DNA from: CAZMVY01 sp964569765
GTDB taxonomy: Bacteria; Planctomycetota; Phycisphaerae; UBA1845; PWPN01
Assembly: GCA_964569765.1 (NCBI GenBank)
Contig: CAZMVY010000207.1
Span: 1-8,664 of the forward strand
Reading direction: 5' to 3'
Length of the DNA: 8,664 nucleotides
The notes under the pieces were generated by a model, which worked only from the letters and a program-made list of their open reading frames with translations, was not told the origin of the DNA and ran no database searches. Both the position numbers and the translations under genes were made by a program. Below are positions 6,077-8,664 of the stretch, one piece after another. The first letter of the stretch is position 1. The number at the start of each line of letters is the position of its first letter.

Positions 6077-7318
6077 ATGACGCAGAACCTGCCCTACCTC
6101 ACCGCCGACGTGCCGCCGTTGGGCGGGCGCATCAAGGTCCGTCCCGACGACTTCCGGGTCGAGGAGGTGCCGCTCTACGAGGCCTCGGGGCAGGGCACGC
6201 ACACCTACGTCTGTATCGAAAAAACCGGCATGAGCACGCTCCGCGCCGTCCGCGAGATCGCCCGCGCGCTCGGGGAACCTCACCGCAACGTCGGTTATGC
6301 CGGCATGAAGGACGCCAACGCCACCACGCGACAGATCCTCAGCATCGAACACGTCCCAACCGAGCGCATCGAGAAACTGGAAGTCCCCGGCATCCGCGTC
6401 CTGTGGGTTCGGCGGCACGGCAACAAGCTTCGGCTCGGCCACCTCCGGGGCAACCGCTTCGCGATCCGTCTGCGGGACGTGGACGCCGGCCGCCTTGGCG
6501 AAGTCCGCGAACTGCTCGGCGTCCTCGCGCAGCGCGGGGTGCCGAACTACTTCGGCGAACAGCGGTTCGGCGCTCGCGGAGACACCTGGCAAATCGGCCG
6601 GGCCATGATGAAACAGGACTGGGTCGAGGCGGTCTCGCTGATGCTCGGCCGGCCCTCCGAGTACGATCGCGGCGAGGTGCTGCGCGCCCGCCAGCTCTTC
6701 GACGAGGGCAGGTACGAGGAGGCCGCCAAGGCGTGGCCCTATCCGTTCCCCGACGCCCGCCGGGCGTGTCTGACGATGGCCCGCACGGCCGGGTCCCACA
6801 AACGTGCGTTCTTCGGTGTGGACAAGACGGTCAAGCGGCTGTACCTCTCCGCCTTCCAGTCCTATCTGTTCAATCAGGTCGTCGCCGCACGCATCCAATC
6901 GCTCAACCGGCTCATGACGGGCGATCTCGCCTATCGGCATGCAAACGGGGCCGTCTTCCGCGTAGCCGATGCCGCCGCGGAACAACCGCGGGCGGACACC
7001 TTCGAGATCTCGCCCAGCGGACCGCTCTTCGGATACCGCATGACCGAGCCCGAGGGCGAACCGGGCGAGATCGAATCCCGCCTTCTCGCCGCGGAAGGTC
7101 TCCACCCGGCTGACTTCCGGGTCCCCGGCGCCCATAAGATCAAGGGGGCGCGCCGCCCGCTGCGCTTTCAACCCCGGGAATGCGAGGTTGACGCCGGTCG
7201 CGACGACGGCGGCGACTACTTCGAACTGCGATTCTTCCTGGAACCGGGATGCTACGCCACTTCGGTGCTTCGCGAGATCTGCAAGACCGATATGGCGCAC
7301 GCGGAGGAGCGGTCATGA
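6077..7318 (+). CDS. truD: tRNA pseudouridine(13) synthase TruD
   Basis: Isomerises U13 of tRNA (in E. coli, tRNA-Glu) to pseudouridine. The 413-residue protein is longer than the 349-residue E. coli enzyme. Motifs in order: RPDDFRVEE (22-30), catalytic block GYAGMKDANATTRQ (73-86) with the nucleophilic aspartate at 79, GHLRGNRFAIRLRD (121-134), NYFGEQRFG (157-165), and SAFQSYLFN after the inserted TRUD domain. The C-terminal FFLEPGCYATSVLRE matches the usual ending. The start at 6077 gives the canonical N-terminal strand; an in-frame ATG at 5987 would place 30 unrelated residues across the promoter. No Shine-Dalgarno site precedes the ATG. The stop overlaps the next start (ATGA at 7315-7318), so the two genes are co-transcribed and probably translationally coupled. 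Confidence 0.96.
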   Translation: MTQNLPYLTADVPPLGGRIKVRPDDFRVEEVPLYEASGQGTHTYVCIEKTGMSTLRAVREIARALGEPHRNVGYAGMKDANATTRQILSIEHVPTERIEKLEVPGIRVLWVRRHGNKLRLGHLRGNRFAIRLRDVDAGRLGEVRELLGVLAQRGVPNYFGEQRFGARGDTWQIGRAMMKQDWVEAVSLMLGRPSEYDRGEVLRARQLFDEGRYEEAAKAWPYPFPDARRACLTMARTAGSHKRAFFGVDKTVKRLYLSAFQSYLFNQVVAARIQSLNRLMTGDLAYRHANGAVFRVADAAAEQPRADTFEISPSGPLFGYRMTEPEGEPGEIESRLLAAEGLHPADFRVPGAHKIKGARRPLRFQPRECEVDAGRDDGGDYFELRFFLEPGCYATSVLREICKTDMAHAEERS

Positions 7319-7848
7319 TCGCCGCCAGACGGCCCGCGCAGACCGCCCCGCAATCGCTCTGGCGATGGGCCCTCGCGTGCTTTCTCGCAACCGGCGGTTG
7401 TTACAGCCAGGAACAGTATGACCGGGTGCTTCAGCGCAGCGTGGACCTGCAAGCGCAGCTTGACCAGACGCGGGCCTCGCTCCAGACCCAGGCAGAGGAA
7501 CTGAAAGCGGAGCAGAGCAAGAATGCCGACCTCGTTGCCGCGAAGGAAAAGGCGATCCGGGCGGCTCAGGACGCCGCCGCCGAGGCCCGACAACTTCGCA
7601 GGACACTGGAAATCGCCCGGCGCGAACTGGACTCGGCCAACGAATCGCTGGTCCGGCAGCAGGCCGAGCTTCAGAAGGCCCTCGATTCGCAACGCGAGGC
7701 ACGTTCCCGTATGGAACAGGAGCTGGCCGACCGACAACGGGAGATCGACATCCTGAACAGCCGCGTCCGACAACTGGAACGGCAGCTTGAGGATCTCCGC
7801 AGGAGCGCGCCGCACACGCAGCCATCGTCCGCGTCCTTGCCATCCTGA
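7315..7848 (+). CDS. Coiled-coil envelope protein, probable lipoprotein
   Basis: 177 residues. The N-terminus has arginines at 5, 6 and 17, a hydrophobic core (18-25) and ATGGC (25-29), where Cys29 could be lipidated. The lipobox is imperfect, with Thr where Leu or Val is usual, so plain signal-peptide cleavage is possible. Residues 31-163 are almost wholly charged, Gln-rich heptad sequence (SVDLQAQLDQTRASLQTQ, VRQLERQLEDLRR) that predicts a long alpha-helical coiled coil, followed by a Ser/Pro tail. No catalytic motif is present. The start at 7315 is chosen because GGAGGAG sits six bases upstream and it forms the ATGA overlap with truD; the in-frame ATG at 7249 lies inside truD and would hide the signal peptide. 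It may act as a periplasmic spacer or scaffold, but the precise role is unknown. Confidence 0.75.
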   Translation: MIAARRPAQTAPQSLWRWALACFLATGGCYSQEQYDRVLQRSVDLQAQLDQTRASLQTQAEELKAEQSKNADLVAAKEKAIRAAQDAAAEARQLRRTLEIARRELDSANESLVRQQAELQKALDSQREARSRMEQELADRQREIDILNSRVRQLERQLEDLRRSAPHTQPSSASLPS

Positions 7849-7928
7849 GGCGACGGCGAACGGTACGCGATCGTGAAGGCATGCCGGGCGCCGGGGAACG
7901 ATGGACTGGTGCCTGGTCGGACCGCCAG

Positions 7929-7959
7929 CGCAGCCATCGTGCCAAGCACGAATGCTGCG
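7929..7959 (+). terminator. Strong stem-loop downstream of the truD-lipoprotein operon
   Basis: CGCAGC (7929-7934) pairs with GCTGCG (7954-7959). After a two-by-two internal mismatch, TCGTG (7937-7941) pairs with CACGA (7947-7951) around the five-base loop CCAAG. That gives 11 paired positions. It lies 80 bases after the lipoprotein stop and is followed by a CCCTTTC stretch rather than a true T-run. A transcription terminator or mRNA 3' stabiliser is the likeliest role. Confidence 0.4.
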
Positions 7960-7988
7960 GCGATCCCTTTCGCTTCCATAACCTTCTA

Positions 7989-8474
7989 AGGAACCGTTTC
8001 ACAACTCATTTGATCCACCGGAGCTTGCGGGCGCAGATGAGTGCGGCGGCCAGATCATGCAAGGCCTGGAACTGTTCGCCGGTCTTCTCGTAACAGAGCT
8101 TGAGGCGTCGGCAATGCCCGAACCGCGCCAGAGAGCTTTCCACAACCCAACGCAGGACTCCGCCTCAGCCCGGCACGCCGATGAGCTTCCGGTGGTTCCG
8201 CGGCCAGACGCCGGCGGCGGTCCATTCACGCAGCCGCCGCCGGCAGGTAACCCCCGAACCGAAGCCCCGCTCGCCCGGAACCAACCGCCACGGCATGCCG
8301 GTGCGAAGCACATACACAATCCCGGCCAGACAGGCCCGGCTGGGAACCCGGAGACGTTCGCCCTTCGATATGCGCGGTTCCGGCGGCAGAAGGGGCTGGA
8401 TTTCGTCCCAGAGTCGATCGAGAACCAGGGGGAATGCCATGACCTCGCCTCCATGCTATTCGTGGCATCCCTCC
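7989..8474 (-). mobile_element. Degenerate, internally deleted IS5-family element
   Basis: The element is defined by its transposase remnant (8006-8440). Candidate ends are GGAACCGTTTCACAAC from 7990 rightward and GGAGGGATGCCACGAA read on the minus strand from 8474. They match at 8 of 16 positions (GGA at the tip, then T, CAC and A further in), and each is bordered outside by TA (7987-7988 and 8475-8476), a common IS5-type target. The match is weak, so the exact ends are uncertain. At roughly 490 bases it is about half the size of an intact relative. No passenger gene is present. Confidence 0.45.
8006..8440 (-). pseudogene. IS5-family transposase, core deleted and with an in-frame stop
   Basis: From the ATG at 8440 (preceded by GGAGGCGAGG) the minus strand encodes 91 residues with the IS5 N-terminal domain (DUF4096-like): LLPPEPR (17-23), VLRTGMPWR (44-52), GSGVTC (61-66) and LREWTAAGVW (70-79). 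A TGA at 8167-8165 ends it. The same frame then continues for 52 codons with the IS5 C-terminus: RWVVESSLARFGHCRRL, then YEKTGEQF and LAAALIC, ending at 8006. Related transposases are about 250-270 residues, so roughly 110 residues between HRKL and RWVVE are missing. The loss includes both catalytic aspartates of the DDE triad; the glutamate of RWVVE remains. It cannot be an active transposase. That the frame is kept across the deletion shows the stop is a separate lesion. Confidence 0.85.
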
Positions 8475-8664
8475 TACGTAACCGTCCGGCAGACCCCACG
8501 GACGTAGCGCGGCGTTTGCCCGCGCGGTGCTGGGGCACGGTGGGTGAGCGCCGGGGTAAGGGATTCAGTTCGCGAGGGTCGTGGGGGCGCGGCGGCCGGT
8601 GACCACATTTCTGCCTCGGGTGACGACCGCCCCGCCCAAAGCCAGGTCTCCGCAACTCGCCGGG

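Noticed and set aside
5855..7300. Long open minus-strand frame opposite truD (about 480 codons)
   Set aside because: truD is unmistakable on the plus strand; the antisense frame is low-complexity Arg/Gly/Ala sequence typical of GC-rich shadow frames.
8565..8664. Minus-strand open frame ending at 8565 (…VVTGRRAPTTLAN), possible C-terminus of an edge gene
   Set aside because: Only about 32 codons are visible, no motif is recognisable, and GC-rich sequence leaves several frames open here. Not enough to call a gene.

Overview
This window comes from a GC-rich bacterial chromosome (well above 60 % GC by eye) with densely packed housekeeping genes. No gene fixes the taxonomy. Weak Shine-Dalgarno sites, the argH-thiL-tsaE order and the exported or lipoprotein genes would suit a planctomycete-like lineage, but that is a weak inference.

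Layout. The left edge (1-116, minus) holds the start of a gene for an exported protein, cut by the window, with a perfect TATAAT upstream. From 223 a sigma70-like promoter reads rightward into a tight cluster: argininosuccinate lyase (argH, 285-1676), thiamine-monophosphate kinase (thiL, 1678-2625) and the t6A ATPase tsaE (2633-3106). A GC-rich hairpin follows. Next comes a large polytopic membrane protein (3198-5336) with its own promoter and a fold pattern like GT-C/DUF2298 glycosyltransferases. It converges on a minus-strand gene (5361-5996) for an unrecognised single-pass exported protein. An 80-base divergent promoter region separates that gene from truD (6077-7318), the tRNA pseudouridine-13 synthase. 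truD overlaps by ATGA a short coiled-coil, probably lipid-anchored, envelope protein (7315-7848). A strong stem-loop (7929-7959) follows. The right end holds an IS5-family remnant (about 7989-8474) whose transposase has lost its catalytic core and carries an in-frame stop. Nothing firm can be called in 8477-8664.

How the genes relate. argH (last step of arginine synthesis), thiL (last step of thiamine diphosphate synthesis), tsaE (t6A37) and truD (pseudouridine 13) are ordinary core functions. The membrane protein, the exported minus-strand protein and the coiled-coil lipoprotein are the accessory envelope component and the least understood part. I see no CRISPR array, tRNA, rRNA, toxin-antitoxin pair or defence cassette. 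I found no convincing new multi-gene system. The best leads are promoters placed so close to start codons that truD and the membrane protein would have almost leaderless mRNAs, the gutted IS5 element, and the two orphan envelope genes.
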